NCBI RefSeq assembly: GCF_033439725.1
Contig: NW_026944384.1
Location: 310,001 to 374,000 of the forward strand
DNA length: 64,000 bases
Direction: 5' to 3'
Source: Neurospora tetraspora
Lineage: Eukaryota > Ascomycota > Sordariomycetes > Sordariales > Sordariaceae
Part shown: positions 10,745-23,740 of the stretch, one piece after another
Numbering within the stretch: position 1 is the first letter of the stretch
Layout of the letters: every line of letters begins with the position of its first letter
Made by a program: the position numbers and the translations under genes
The notes under the pieces: generated by a model
Seen by the model: the letters and a program-made list of their open reading frames with translations, nothing else
Databases searched by the model: none
What the model was told of the DNA's origin: nothing

Positions 10745-13700
10745 GTAGGGCGGAATTCATCATCCACCAGCATCTCCAGTTTGACACCCGGTTTCCGGAC
10801 CGTGACACCGGATGACGGCCCATCCGGCTGTCTCCGTCGCACTTTTCCTCGATTGCCCGGAACTGGGACAAGTTTTCCATGTTCTCGACAGATCTTACTG
10901 TGGACCGTTTTTCTTCTCACCATCATGGCATCGGTTCCGTAACTCCATTATCAACGTCTGCCGTCTCTTTCCGCTATTACGGGAGTCTCCGGACAAATGT
11001 TTCGCTCATAGTTCTTTACTTTTTCTTCCCCGGTTATCTCAAGACTTCCCGTTCGGAGATTTCCCCAGACTTCATGTTCTGGTTGCGGGGAAGCGAGAAA
11101 GTTGTCAGCTCGCTTCAGTGCAGAGGCGCACACATCTGTGACCTTCCTCTGCCTTGCCGCTTCTCCCCTGTCCTATTGCTACACCCATGACCATTCACAA
11201 GCCGTTCATGACCACTTCCTCCTGCGGTACTCCGCGCGCCCAACTGCTGCATGCTATATTGAACAACACTAGGGCCAGCGAATCAAGCTTCTCTTGTCAG
11301 ATAATAAAGCCGAAAGGCATCTTGCAGCGCCATCCTAGACGTTTACTCCGCGCTCCATTGACACACGTCGCACAGCGCAACTGGGGAAGCAGAAAAGGGT
11401 CTAGAGTTTGGTCTTGTACCTTGTCACGTTTTCGTCACTTTGTCGCTTTCTTCCTTCATCATTGTCATTTTTCTGTGCTTGGTTGCTTGGCCAGGTATTG
11501 ATACATGATACTATTAGTGTTGTCGGACCGAAGACTACACAGTAGACGAGGAGAATACCAAATTTGGAAGTGCTAGCCTTCCAGAAGCTCGTCCAACGGT
11601 TCTTCCATCCAAGATTCCAAGATCCTACACAAAACCTCCGAACGCGCTATCTCCGCATTTTCTTCTCTTTTCTGCAAAGCAGGTCCGACTGTAACCTATT
11701 TCTCCTTGCCTTGCAGACTTCATCGCGGTACCATTCTTGGAGTGCGGAGGTGGTTTCCACCTTTGATCGAAGCCAGCCCCAGGAACCTGGGGGATATACA
11801 GTTCAACCCTCAAAAGTTTGTTAGCGCGGTTCTTGTGACAGGGGTCTGCAAAACTTGCCAGAAAAACAACGGGACAACCACATTCAAAACGGAAAATTGG
11901 ATGAAGTGTATAAAGCCTCCAAAACGCATCTGGTTAATACCAACTTCTTACATGAATTATGGTGGAATGGTGGTTGAGTTGCGAAAAGTGCGTAGTGAAG
12001 TCCCGCGCTAACGAACTTTCAAGGGGTGAACTGTAATCAGCGGCTCGCTAAAAAGTCCGGGGTCGGGTCTGATCGCGGAAAAAGCTACATTCACATTCAC
12101 ATTCACATGCATTATGTACGAGCATTAAGAAAAAAGGGCGCTCTTCCCTTTCAATCATTTACTCCGCGCACTTACACCACAACTCGCAGGACCTCGCAGC
12201 TTCGAGTCGGTCCTTTTCTTCCTTCTCCCCCAGACTACTTGCCTTCAAGCTTCAACGGCGTGCACCATGTGAGGCTTAAGGCCTCGCCATTCTTGCTTGG
12301 AGTGGTTCTAGCCGTTCATGGCGTCCATGGCGCTGGAATGGTGACAAGAAGGTGAATCTCGGTGTCGTCACCCATGATATCTACAGCATAATGGCATACG
12401 TATATACCTCTACAACGACATCAGACGTTTGGCTAACATGGAACAAGAAGAAATAGATACGCGAGCCCCGGACTATTGAACTTGTTCCATGCTTGTGACA
12501 CCGTGAATCGGAGTCCGAAACTTCGAACACTTTCCTGTTTGGAACTCTCTCCGGTGTATGGGGTATATCGAAGGACCATGAGGCCTGGTCGGCCACTGGG
12601 GCTAGAGAACAAGACCGTTGAACAAGGCCCTCGCGCAGTTGCCAATGTTCCGTTATATCATGCCATACAACATGACATGCCGAAGAACCTCCTTACCGGC
12701 ATCGCCCTCACATAATCACGAACAGAGTCACAGTGAGCTCGACCTGGCGGTTACGTACAGCATCATGCCTCTTCAAGACCAAAACACAAAGAGAAATATG
12801 GTGTGGACACTGAAGTCCTTTCTCCGATGTCGAACCATCCATTCGTTACTACCCCCAAGTTTGTCTGACCTCCACTTGAGCTTCTGTCACAGCCTATTAC
12901 TGCAGGTACACTCACGCTCAGGTACACAGTTCCTCAGATACACCGTTCCTCAGGTACTCAGTCAGGTACCATAGCACACTCGAGATTAAGGGGACTCGGT
13001 CCCGGATCAGCAGCAGTACTCCGACACTCCGACAAGCTAGTCAGTTTGAAGCAAGCCCCAGAGCCCTTTTCAAATCTTCCAATGATGCTCAGACATTGTC
13101 TGGGGTCCTCACTCAAAGGGTATTTTGCCCGTTCAAGTTGGCCGGTGTGTTTTGAAAGAGTTTTTCCGTCTCATCGACATGGAGGTTTGCTCATCTCCAT
13201 CACGTCATGCTGATGGGCCACAGGTGTTCTCGAGTGTTCATCTCTGCTTCTAGACCTCCCTGACCTTCCAGGCCTACATCAGGCGTGTTATAAGTTGGAT
13301 GATCTGTCTATCATCTTTCACTCGCCTGCCAACCATGGAGCCGCTGCCCCTATCAGTCAGCTATCCTGATAAGACAAGACACTCGCAAGATACGTACTGT
13401 CTTCTTGCTTAAGCTTTCACTGCGTCCATGAAGTCTGGACTGGGGCTTCCAGCAGGCAAGAGCCAATCGCTTCTGCGCCACTTTCACCCGCCTCTCACTC
13501 TCCTCGTTGCAGAAATGTTCATCTTCTCACCTTTTATACCTCATGTTCTCTGGAAGCGGCCGGTACAAACACCCCTCTCACATGGGATATATACCTCACC
13601 TTACACAGATAGTCACTCTCTATGTTCCAAACGGGGATCTTCTTCTTGGCATACATCCCCCAGTAGGCACGAGCCATATCCACCAAGCACGACCTCTTCG

Positions 13701-16062
13701 AGTCCGCTTTACACCGAGGCTCGGGCATAGCTTCCTGTAGGGCAAGCACTGGCCGAGTGGCCGAAAGGGGGAGGAGGGAAAAGCGACTGTGGAGTATCTA
13801 CATAGTCGATCCCCTCGAGACTGGGAGCCCCGAGCGGGGATGGATGTATCTGGCACCTACACCACTGTGCGTGGAAGGGAAAAGGAGTAAAGGGGGATGT
13901 TGACTCCGCTCTGAAGGCATAAGAGTAAGTGTTAAGTGGCGAATAAGGGGCGTCTCGTGAGTAAAGGTAGTCGACTGTTGGTGTTGGACCGTGGAGCTGG
14001 GCCTACATCTGAGGTTCAATCTCCGAGAGGGGCGAGAATCGGGAAAGTCACGATCTGACTGGACGTGAAAGAGGGACGACCGGTCTCCGCCTCCGCGGAT
14101 GATCACAGGCTGGATGGCTGGGCGCAGATTAGACCTAGGCTGCAGGAATAAAGACCGGTGGTGAAGTAAGGGGGTGGACGGAGATGAAGTGGTGACTAAC
14201 TTGCTAAATCAGCTAACAACTCAGGCTCTCAAGTATGGTCCAAGGAATTTGGCAAGCAGTGTTGGCGATTGTATTTGCGGTGGAGGACATGGGAGTCCGT
14301 CATCGTCGTTCTAGTCGGGTAGGTCCAGTCCGATGACATGACGCTCGAGAACACGGAGAGCCTCTGTGTGTCGTCTTTCTCTCTAGGCACTCTCGCTATG
14401 TCCTTACCTCTCTCCCCTCCCTCTTGTCACGCATAGGTATTCTAAACACCCATCTTCATTTCCAAATAATACCTATCTTTCCAATGTAGAGGCAATCCTC
14501 TACTCAGCCACCATCCATTTCCTCCCGTCTCAAATGCCACTCGCCACTCATTGAACTCATTCCAGGAAAGGAAAGACCGAGGGAAAGAACCAAGAGGGAA
14601 CCTGAAAGCATGACGACCCATCGGAGCCCGGGCAGGGCATTGTGGGAAGCGACTGCTGTCCGGCCCCGCCTCCTTTACTTTAAGTTGAAGGCCAAGCCGA
14701 CCCAAAAACAACCATTACCTCCCTGCGGGCAGGTCGGGTCCCGTAGGGATTTGAGTTGTAACTTCCATCTTTGGATTTGTCTCTGACCCTTTGCCGAGTA
14801 CCGATATCAAAGGGGAAGGAATGGGTGAAGCGGGTATCTCCACTCGTTGGAAGGAAAAAGGGAGATGCTCGTGTCAATAACACTGCCATTTCGTACGCCA
14901 GAGCACCCAATACACTAAATTAGCACATCTATGGCAATCCAACTGCAAAGTGAACGTTGTAGAAATAATCAGTGAGTTTGCCAGCAATTGTAGAGAGGAA
15001 AATGTCATCGATGATTGCGGTTACCTACCTCTACCCTACCTTCCATGCTTCTGGCGTCGGGCATAAGGGATTGCTGTTAGTGCAGAGACCCTCGGGTAGG
15101 GGCTCTCCACTGAAGTTTCCGCTTTTAGGTAGCGGGCATGACAGGCATCATTGACTTCCATTCTAGCAACCCCCTTCATCAGGTTCTTTCCGAATTTGAT
15201 TTCGAATTTGACTTGGTTCAATTGGTGAATGAGAAATAAATTGTAGAGCGCCGCTCAAGACCTACAGTAGCGGAACGGGAGAACGTGTCCGTGATTTGCA
15301 GCAGCTGAGGCTCATGCGCGGTGTCCTCGACACTTGATCGTGACGAGCAGCCAGCAGCGTGCAGGATGGAACTTTGCTGAATGGACTTGAACTTCATCTC
15401 CTCCGTTCCCGCCTTCCAAGAACCAAACCCCTTCCTCGCACCTTCTGCCACAAAAAAAAAAAAACTCGAGAACTCGAGACGACGATTCCGGGATCGGGAA
15501 AGGCAAACGAATCACCATGATCACTTGATCGGTGGGCATGCTTGCTATCCTTTCTGTCTTTCGTTCCTTCGCTGTTTGGGGCCATTTGCGCTTGTCCAAA
15601 GTTCCTCTCTGCGTTGTTTGTCAACAGATGAAGATCATGAGTGGACAGTCGGTGTTTTCTCGCCAAATGCTTCCCTTTTGAGGAACAACTGAACGACCGA
15701 CCGACCGACCGGACCCAGCATTATGAATCGCTTTACCAGAAGGTAGGACCTATCCTGCCCGAGCGTACTGGGAGCAGAGGTAACGTGATATAAACGAAAG
15801 CGGTGAACAGAAGGCATAACCCAAATCCAAATAGTAGGAAATATGATGAGGACGAGAAGGCTGTCGTGCTCACGTAAGGCAACTTTGCACAACAGAAACG
15901 ATACACGGCGCCGACCGGTTGACAGGTTTAGTAACTCCGTCCAGTCGTGTCCGGTTGTGTTCCGGTCTGGTCGTCTTACATCATCGTCAGCCCAGCTCGT
16001 ACTCAGTCGTTTGGTGGGGCACCATACCATGCGCAACGTTACTCATCCAGTACCGGTAAACC
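10745..16062. other. Intergenic, no gene recognised
   Basis: More than 5 kb of normal-composition DNA between the inverted-repeat element and the LTR retrotransposon. Many short open frames overlap on both strands, none with a recognisable domain. A CATTCA microsatellite lies near 12088-12108, a poly-A run near 15450-15463, and a CGAC tetranucleotide run near 15693-15708. Confidence 0.5.
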
Positions 16063-16236
16063 TGTTAGATTCTAGGGTGGTATTCTGGCCAGATGTAGGC
16101 TAGATACTAGAGTCCTAGCCACCTGATTTAATAGGTCTTAGCAAATATAGGATACCTCTAGACCCCTAGACTTTTTATAGAGAGAGCGTTCGAATTAATT
16201 ATATAGATTTAATCGATTATACTAGTAAATCTGATA
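16063..16236 (+). repeat. Copia-type 5' LTR (174 bp)
   Basis: Begins TGTTAGATTCTAGGG and ends AAATCTGATA. Comparison with the 3' LTR implies unmutated ends TGTCAGATT...AAATCTGACA, giving the expected TG...CA termini and a short inverted repeat. It is more heavily mutated than the 3' LTR. Confidence 0.92.
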
Positions 16237-16479
16237 ATTAATAATCTAATACGCGCCCTATTAATATAACGATTAGTATTACGAATTAATAATAAATAAT
16301 ACTCTTATAATATCCCTCTTAAAGCTTACGAAACGAAAGAAAACGTCGCTTACTTCAAAGACGGCGATAATTAATCGCGACAGAAATTTATATTTTAATC
16401 GAAGTATATCCCTAATATTTTTAAGGACTAGCTTTAAAGAAGGACTAAGAAATTATCCGCCCTAAAATAGCCTTATCCT

Positions 16480-17049
16480 AATTATTACCCTATAACAAAG
16501 GAGGTTAGAACTCGTATTAATAATACCGAAGCGGAGTTCGTATATTTTAATAGTAGTATTAATTCCTAAACTATTATTTATTAGAATAGGACTAACTATA
16601 AAAAACCTATTAAAAACTACAATTAAAACGAAATTGTAATCAATACTTTTATTACCGAGGACAACCTTATTAATAAATAACTCTATAAATTAGAAATTAA
16701 CCTCAATTCTAATAATAAAAAAGATTGGAAGGAGTTTATAATTAGTAATAAGGCCCTACGTACTTAAATAAAATCATTAATTAATTACGGACTATAGGAT
16801 AGAATTATAAGGGAGGAATATAATACCGATAAATAGTATTAAAACCTTAAATAAATAACGAACTATAAAGTGGTCGACGACTAGATTAAAATAAGAAAAA
16901 TATATTATAAGGCCGTTATTATCTTTATAAAGGAATTTAAGAATTGGATTAATTATTTATGAATTTAATTTGCTATTATAAGTAAGAATTAGAATAAAGG
17001 AATTAGAGAAACTTTTGTCGCTAATTTATAGTATTTTAACTTTATTAAT
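16480..17049 (+). pseudogene. RIP-mutated copia gag fragment
   Basis: One frame read through TAA/TAG stops gives gag-like stretches such as KKDWKEFIISNKALRT and LINYGL*DRIIREEYNTDK, resembling the opening of ascomycete copia gag proteins. Stops are of the CAA, CAG or TGG-derived type. The frame is cut at 17050 by the start of the gypsy LTR. The assignment rests on resemblance and on its position just inside the copia LTR. Confidence 0.6.
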
Positions 17050-17360
17050 TGTAAGGTTATTGTGCCGAAGGGCCTGGGAACTAGGTCCGAAGAGCAGAAC
17101 GTTATAACGAACTGATAAGAGTGATAAAGCGGGGCGAGGGGGCTATTATAATAAGCAATATAATAGGTTTAATAACGATAAAAGCATACGGTCGGAGGCT
17201 GGACGCTGGATCCCGGGCCTACTAAGGGCTTGTATATAAAATAAAAACCCTTATAACATAGCCGGATATTGTTTACTAATTAAATAAAAATTTGTTTTTT
17301 AAAATAGATTTACTATTGTATATTGAACGTATTTTTACCCTATTATACTATAACTTTATA
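17050..17360 (+). repeat. Gypsy 5' LTR (311 bp)
   Basis: Begins TGTAAGGTTATTG and ends TATAACTTTATA (inferred unmutated end AACTTTACA, inverse of the start). It matches the LTR at 54197-54507 in inverse orientation over its whole length, including the relatively GC-rich centre with AAAGCGGGGCGAGGGGGC and ATCCCGGGCCTACTAAGGGC. Both copies are 311 bp. Confidence 0.9.
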
Positions 17361-20300
17361 ATTCTTTAGCTTCTAAAATATTATTTACGAAGGCCGAAAG
17401 TATAATTAATATCCGAAAAGAAAATACTTATATAAGAAGTATAGCTATACGCCGTCGAAACCGCTCCTTAGAGTAGGAAGTAACGCTAGAAATACCTATA
17501 ATTAAATAAAGTATTTTAAAACAATTAAGCGAAAATATTTTTAACGCTAAAGAAGTTCCGAGTAATATTAATAATGGCGAAGTTCGAAGTTGTAAAGATA
17601 TTAATATATATTCGACCAATAGGGACGTTCTTTTAATTATTTAAATTAAAAAATCCTTTATTAATATTATTATTAATATATCAGCTGTTAATAATTATAA
17701 TTAAAATTAATCTTCGTTTAAATTCGAAGGGGTTTCTTCGTACGAAATATTATAGAATTAAAAATTAGAATGCTACTTCTTTAAAAATTCGTATACGTTT
17801 CGTACTTATTATTTTTATAACCCGTATTAATGTAAAGAATACTCTCCGGAGTATAAAAATAAATATATTATTCGTTACTATTCGGTTACTTTAATATATT
17901 TTTATAGGGGTTCCTATTTATTTATAAAGAAATCCGAATTGAGGGACCGCTAATTTAAATCTCTATTTATAAAATCGTCCTAAATAACCTAATCTTAATC
18001 CTCTTTAGAGAATTCGTAATATTTAATTAATAATTCGCTTTAATATTCGAAAACCGATAGGGATTACTTAAAATATTTATATAGATATTAATTACGCTTA
18101 AGGAAAACTAATCCTTTAATCGAAGAAATAACTCCCTAATTTTCAAAAATATTCTTTAAATTATATAAAATAATAATAAACTTAGTAAAAATAAAAGAAA
18201 ATAAAAGATTATCTTATTTCAAAATATCTACTTATAATATACGTATTCTATAATTAAATAATATTAATACCGAAATTGAAAATTAAATTGAAAATTTAGA
18301 AGTAAGTAACTGAACCTACGAAAATATTATAGACCTCCAATGTATTATATAAACGCTTTCGAAAATCGATAATAAAATCATTATTTCGTAGCGAACATTT
18401 TCTATAGGATTTACCTACGAAAATAATTAAAAGTAAAATAAAATTTAGGAAACATTTTTATAATTCGTCTATAAAGAATATATTATATTAGAATATTATA
18501 AATTAGAGATTAAGAAATTTCTTTACCGAGTAATTTAATATAATAATAAAAATCCGTAAATTCTATAGGAACGGTACTAAGCTAATTACTAACGTTTAGG
18601 CTAATTAGTTGCTGGCAACGAAGATTAAATTTATAACTTCTTCTTCTAATTAAAGAAAGAAGTATGTTAATATTTCTAGGATATAGAAATCAGTATTAAA
18701 AACGCTTAAAATATAGTTTAGAAGGTATTAAACTAATAATTAAAAAACTATAAAAAGAATATATATAAAGGAGATTTACTTAAATATAAAGAATTTTAAT
18801 AATTTTAAAAATTATTGAATAATTTTAATACCGAACGGTTAGAACGCTTTAACGATTGTTCAAATAAATTTTATAATAATTGGAAGCAGGAACAATCTTC
18901 TAACCGGACGGAAATAAATTCTAAAAGTCTAGGACTAGAATACTATATTTATAAGGAAAGGAAATACATTATTAAAAATTATTTTAAGATATTTAAGATG
19001 GAATGATATTATAAATGCTATAATAAATCCTACGAAAGAACTTATATTTAAAACGTTACTATTAAATTTAAATTTACAAAAAAATAAAGAAAATAATTAT
19101 TTCTTTAATTTTAAAGGGCCGCTAAAAGGCTAAACCCTATGAATAAATTCTTATTTATAATAATTAAAGGGTTTAAAATAGTCGGAAAAGATAGCCTAAT
19201 AAAGATAATAGTAATAGTAACTTCGCCGAAAGGTTACCGATTGAAAATTAATATAAATTTCAATACGGGGGCCGAAATTAATATAATTTATAAGAATTTT
19301 ATAAGAAAGTATAAATTAAAATAAATAAAAATAATAGTACTATTAGTATTAATAAGTACGAATAGTAAAGAAATACGTTATTATAAAGTATTCAAAATTA
19401 TTTTCTAAATAAAGGATAGGATAGGATAAGAATAGGCAACCATTTAATTTTTTTATATAATCTGTAAAAATATAAGAATACTACTATTATTATTATTAAT
19501 ATTAAGTATAAATTTGGAAAGTATCGTTATATATATATAATAATGAATTCGAATTTAATAAACTATAAATAATAAACTTAAAAACTTTTACGCGTAAAGT
19601 AATATATAGTAAGCGAATTTTTATCGCTAATATTACATTTATACATAATCTTATAAAGTTTGTTAATAAAAATATAGATAATAAGGAAGATAATCCTAAT
19701 GGGGTAGCAACTATCCTAATCGTTTTAGAAGGATTCGAATTATATTTTTTAAAAGAAAGAACAAAGTCGCTACTAACCCTTTCTAATACTAAATACAAAA
19801 TTAAAACTAAAGAAGGTAAGAAAGTACCATCTAAAGTAATATACCCCTTTTTGAAAGTATAATTAAATACTCTATAGAATTATTTAGAGGAGAACCTACG
19901 TATAAGGAAAATTAAATACTCTAAAAGCCTAGCGGAGGTATTAATCTTATTTATTTTAAAGAAGGATAGTTCTTTACGCTTATATATAAACTATTATAGC
20001 CTAAATAAAATAATAATTAAGAATCGATACCCGCGACTTCTAATCGGGGAATTAATAGATCAGCTATTGGGCACTAAATCTTTTCTAAAATAAATTTATA
20101 GGAGGCGTATTATTATATTTAGATTAAAGAAGAAAATTAGTAGAAAATAGCGTTTAGGACTAAATATAGTTATTTTGAATATATTATAATATTATTTAGG
20201 CTAATTAATACGTCCGCTATATTTTAAATGTATATATATAAAGCCCTAACTAATTTAATTAAGAGAAACTCTATCTACACGGGGATAAAACTCTATCTGC

Positions 20301-23300
20301 ACGGGGATCCACTTTTTTCTTCCACGTATAACTCCAACCCTGCCGCCGCGCATCGACCCCGCCCAGATCCCAAGGTACCTCGGCGCATTCATGCTCGCGA
20401 CAAGGCATTTTCATTCCCGACAGCGCATTCGCAACCCCCGATAGCGCATTCGCAACCCCCAATAGTACTTTCGCAACGCATTCCGTGTAGTCGCTGTCAT
20501 GCACTCAATTGCAATCGCTATCGCAGAAGGACTTCTATCGTATATCAATTGCTTTTGGCATTTTAATCGCGTTTGGGTCAGAAATGCTTAGTTGGGAATG
20601 AAATGCCTTGTCGGGGGAGCGAATGCCCTAGGAATACGCTGTTGGAGAAGCGAATGCCCTGCGAATGCGCTGTCGGGGTCAAAAGGTACATGTGCTCAAT
20701 TGGAAAATGGCAGGGTTAGGGAAATGTATGGGGGAAAAAGTGGATCCCCCTGCACATAGAGTTTTATCCCCGTGCAGATAGAGTTTCTCTTAATTACTTG
20801 AATTTATATTATATATTTGAATAGTATTTTAATTTATTCCTAAATTAAAGAAGAATATAATAGGTACCTACAATTTATCATTAAACAGCTAAAGGACGCC
20901 TAACTATATACCAAATTTTCGAAATACAAATTTTATAAGGAGTACATCGATTTCCTTAACTACCGAGTAACGATGGAAAGGGTTATAATAAACCCGACCC
21001 GGGTCGTAATAATTAAAAAATAATTAATATCAGAATCGTACTATAATATCCAAATCATTTTCGGGTTCGCTAACTTCTATTGGCGCTTTATTTATAAATA
21101 TTCTAAATTAATAACCCCTTTTATAAATTTATTAAAAGGAAATAAAAATAGGAGAAAAACGGGGTTATTTAAATAATTAGTGGAAGCTGATAAAGTATTT
21201 TACATTTTAAAGGACGTTTTCGCATCGGCGCTTATGTTCCAATACTAGGACTATTCCTAAGAAATAAAAATAGAAACAGACGCTTCTATTAAAATTATTT
21301 TAGGTATTCTATTTTAAAAAATCGACGATTAATAGTATTTAATAGCTTTCTTTTTAAAAAAGTTAATGAATACCAAACGGCGCTAATATATAGGGTAATA
21401 ATAACTTTTTATTATAGTAATTAATTTAGAATATTAAAACTACTATTTAGAAAGACTCTTTAAAACATTTTAATATTTACAAATTACTAAACCCTAATAA
21501 ATATTATAGAATTCCTAGCGAAAGATTTCTAAAGAAAATTAACGTAATAAATATATCGATTATTATAATTCGACTTCGATATAGAATATCGACTAAGCGC
21601 TACGAACTTTACGGACGGGCTATCTAGGAAATTAAATTATATAAAAGGAAAGATAGAATATAGTAACGTCTTATTTACTTTTTAAAAGAAACTTAATTTA
21701 ATTTAATAATTATTAATATTCTTTTAAAAATTATTTAATTTTAGGATAAAATATTAATACGGCGAAAAGATAATAATATACATATTTATTAAATAAATTA
21801 AAACAGTTATTAAATTAGTAATATGGCGGAGATTAAAAGTAACCCCGTTAAACCCTAAGGCTAATCCTTTTTTTTAAATTATCCTAAAGAAAATCGCCTA
21901 TAAACTAAGTTATAGAAAATTACCCCTCGCGTTATAAGTAAATTAAGAACTTTGTATTATAGTAAAGGAATTCTAACCTAAGGACCTTAATATTACTAAC
22001 CTATCGGCGACTATACGAATTAAAGGTTCGATAGTTAAAAGGTATAAATTAAATAACTAAAGGGTTCTTTACTTTAAAGAATAATTAATAATTTTTAATA
22101 AAGAATTATTATATAAAGAAATCCTACATATTTATTATAATAACTTAAAGGCTAGTTATATAAATATTCTTAAAATTTTAAAATTTATTAAAAAGAAATT
22201 CTACTAAAAGAACTTCGTAAAAGATATAAGAATATACGGTATTTAATATAAATTATACTAAAATACCTAATATCTTAAGTATAAACCCTATAGAAATTTT
22301 TAATTCTTATTATTACTTAAACAACCCTTCTAAAAGATTAATATCAATTTTATTATTAACCTACCGCTAAATTAAGGGACTAACGGTAAAATATATAACG
22401 CCGTCCTTATAATTATCAACTAATTTACAAAAATAAAACTCTTTATTCCAATAACCAAAACTTTAAATATAGTAATAATAATTAACCTCCTATATAAATA
22501 TATTAAATATTATTTTAATTCCCCCTTAAGAATCGTTAGCAATTAAAATAAATTATTTACGAGCGAATTCTAAAAAGAGTTTACCAAGACCCAGAATATC
22601 CTACGTCGGTTATTTACTACTTTCTATTTATAAACGGATAATTAAACCGAACGCTTTTATTAAGTTTGAAAAAAATTCCTTTATATTAACGCTTTAAAAG
22701 GAGACCCGCTATTATAATACCGTTAAGTATAAAAGGCCGAATTAGCCTATAATAATTTAATATATTTAACTACTAGGGTTTCGCCGTTCGAAACCCTCTA
22801 TAGATATTACCTACGTATAATAGAATACGTAGAAGGCCGAAACGAATTATAGGTTTAAAGAGTAAAAAAAAGGCTTTAAAAAATAAAATAGAAATATAAA
22901 ATTATATAACGCTATTAAGAATAGGCCATTCAAATTTAATAAATGGGGTATAATAAACGGTATACGCTGATAGAATTCCGACCTAGAGATTTAATAGGAC
23001 TATTTATAAAGAATTTTCAATTTAAAAACCGTAAACTAACTCCTATATTTATTAAAATAAAGGTTAAATAAAAGATCGGGTCGTAAATATACTAGATCTT
23101 CTTACTAATATAATACCGCCAAATATACAATATTTTCCTTATAAACCTACTAAAACCCTAGAAAATAGGGAATAAAGTTACCGAAAATGTACCGTTACTA
23201 AAATTAACAGAAGAATAAAAAGAATAGAAGGTAAAGGAAGTAATAAATTATAAGGAAAAAGGGATGGAATAGAGATTTTTAATTAAATAGGCGGGTTAGC

Positions 23301-23740
23301 CCGTCGAATATAATATTTAAAAACCGTAAAAATACCTCTATAACGCGTAAAAAGTATTCTCTAAATATTAAAAAATTAAATAAAAGTATTATAAAAAATA
23401 AATTCATTAAATTAATAGTATAAAAAATAGAATTAATTATTTTAAGAAGAAAGCTACTTCCTAAACGATACTAAAATTCCGTAATAACTATAGTAAATTA
23501 ATAGTTTATATACTAATTAAAATAAGAAGCAGAAGGGTCGCCGAAACAAAAATTTAAAAAATTAGTAACTAACGAAAGAATATATTTAAATAGAAAATAT
23601 AATTGAATAAACCTATCTTAAAAAACCTAACTCTTATTTACCCTTTTTAAAGGGATTACCCGCAATTATTTAACCTAAAATATTATATTTATAAGGGGAA
23701 AGCTAATAAGCCACCGGAAGGGCAACCTTAAGAGCCGAAA
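17361..23740 (+). pseudogene. RIP-mutated chromovirus gag-pol, copy 1
   Basis: Reading through RIP stops gives, in order: gag-like sequence (about 17600-19100); an aspartic protease active-site region in the frame at 19139-19324 (NTGAEINII, with the catalytic Asp codon mutated to Asn); reverse transcriptase (about 19900-21200; KNRYPRLLIGELIDQLLG, then IYIIYLNSILIYS, a RIP-altered YLDD box split by the 20263-20789 element); RNase H (EIKIETDASIKI, about 21260); integrase core (about 22330-22850; PLN*GTNGKIYNAVLI and TSEF*KEFTKTQN); and a C-terminal chromodomain (about 23210-23390; RFLIK*AG*PVEYNI*KP, reading as a mutated W-x-G-x-P pattern). That domain order is diagnostic of Ty3/gypsy chromoviruses. 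Many stops make the copy non-functional. Confidence 0.85.
20263..20789. mobile_element. 527-bp hAT-like inverted-repeat element, copy A, inserted in RT
   Basis: About 55-bp terminal inverted repeats start GAGAAACTCTATCTACACGG and end with the complement (about 52 of 55 matched). Each arm contains a ~21-bp direct duplication (AACTCTATCT-n-CACGGGGAT). Flanking 8-mers are TTAATTAA and TTAATTAC. The interior has subterminal motifs of the GCGCATTCGC type on the left and GCGAATGCGC type on the right, typical of hAT elements. Removing the element and one flank copy restores an uninterrupted RT frame across the YLDD region. It is much less A+T-rich than the host retrotransposon, so it probably arrived after RIP or escaped it. 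No coding capacity seen. Confidence 0.8.

Noticed and set aside
13741-13780. GGCCGAGTGGCCGA, resembling a tRNA-Leu/Ser D-arm
   Set aside because: No matching acceptor stem, anticodon arm or GGTTCGAATCC-type T-arm at the right distance.
16153-16160. A TACCTCTA copy in the left LTR
   Set aside because: The matching position in the right LTR reads TACCCCCA, so this copy arose by mutation and was excluded from the motif count.
20400-20690. CRISPR-like spaced repeats (GCGCATTCGC units)
   Set aside because: Units are irregularly spaced and occur in opposite orientation on the two sides of a transposable element; eukaryotic host; best read as subterminal transposase-binding motifs.
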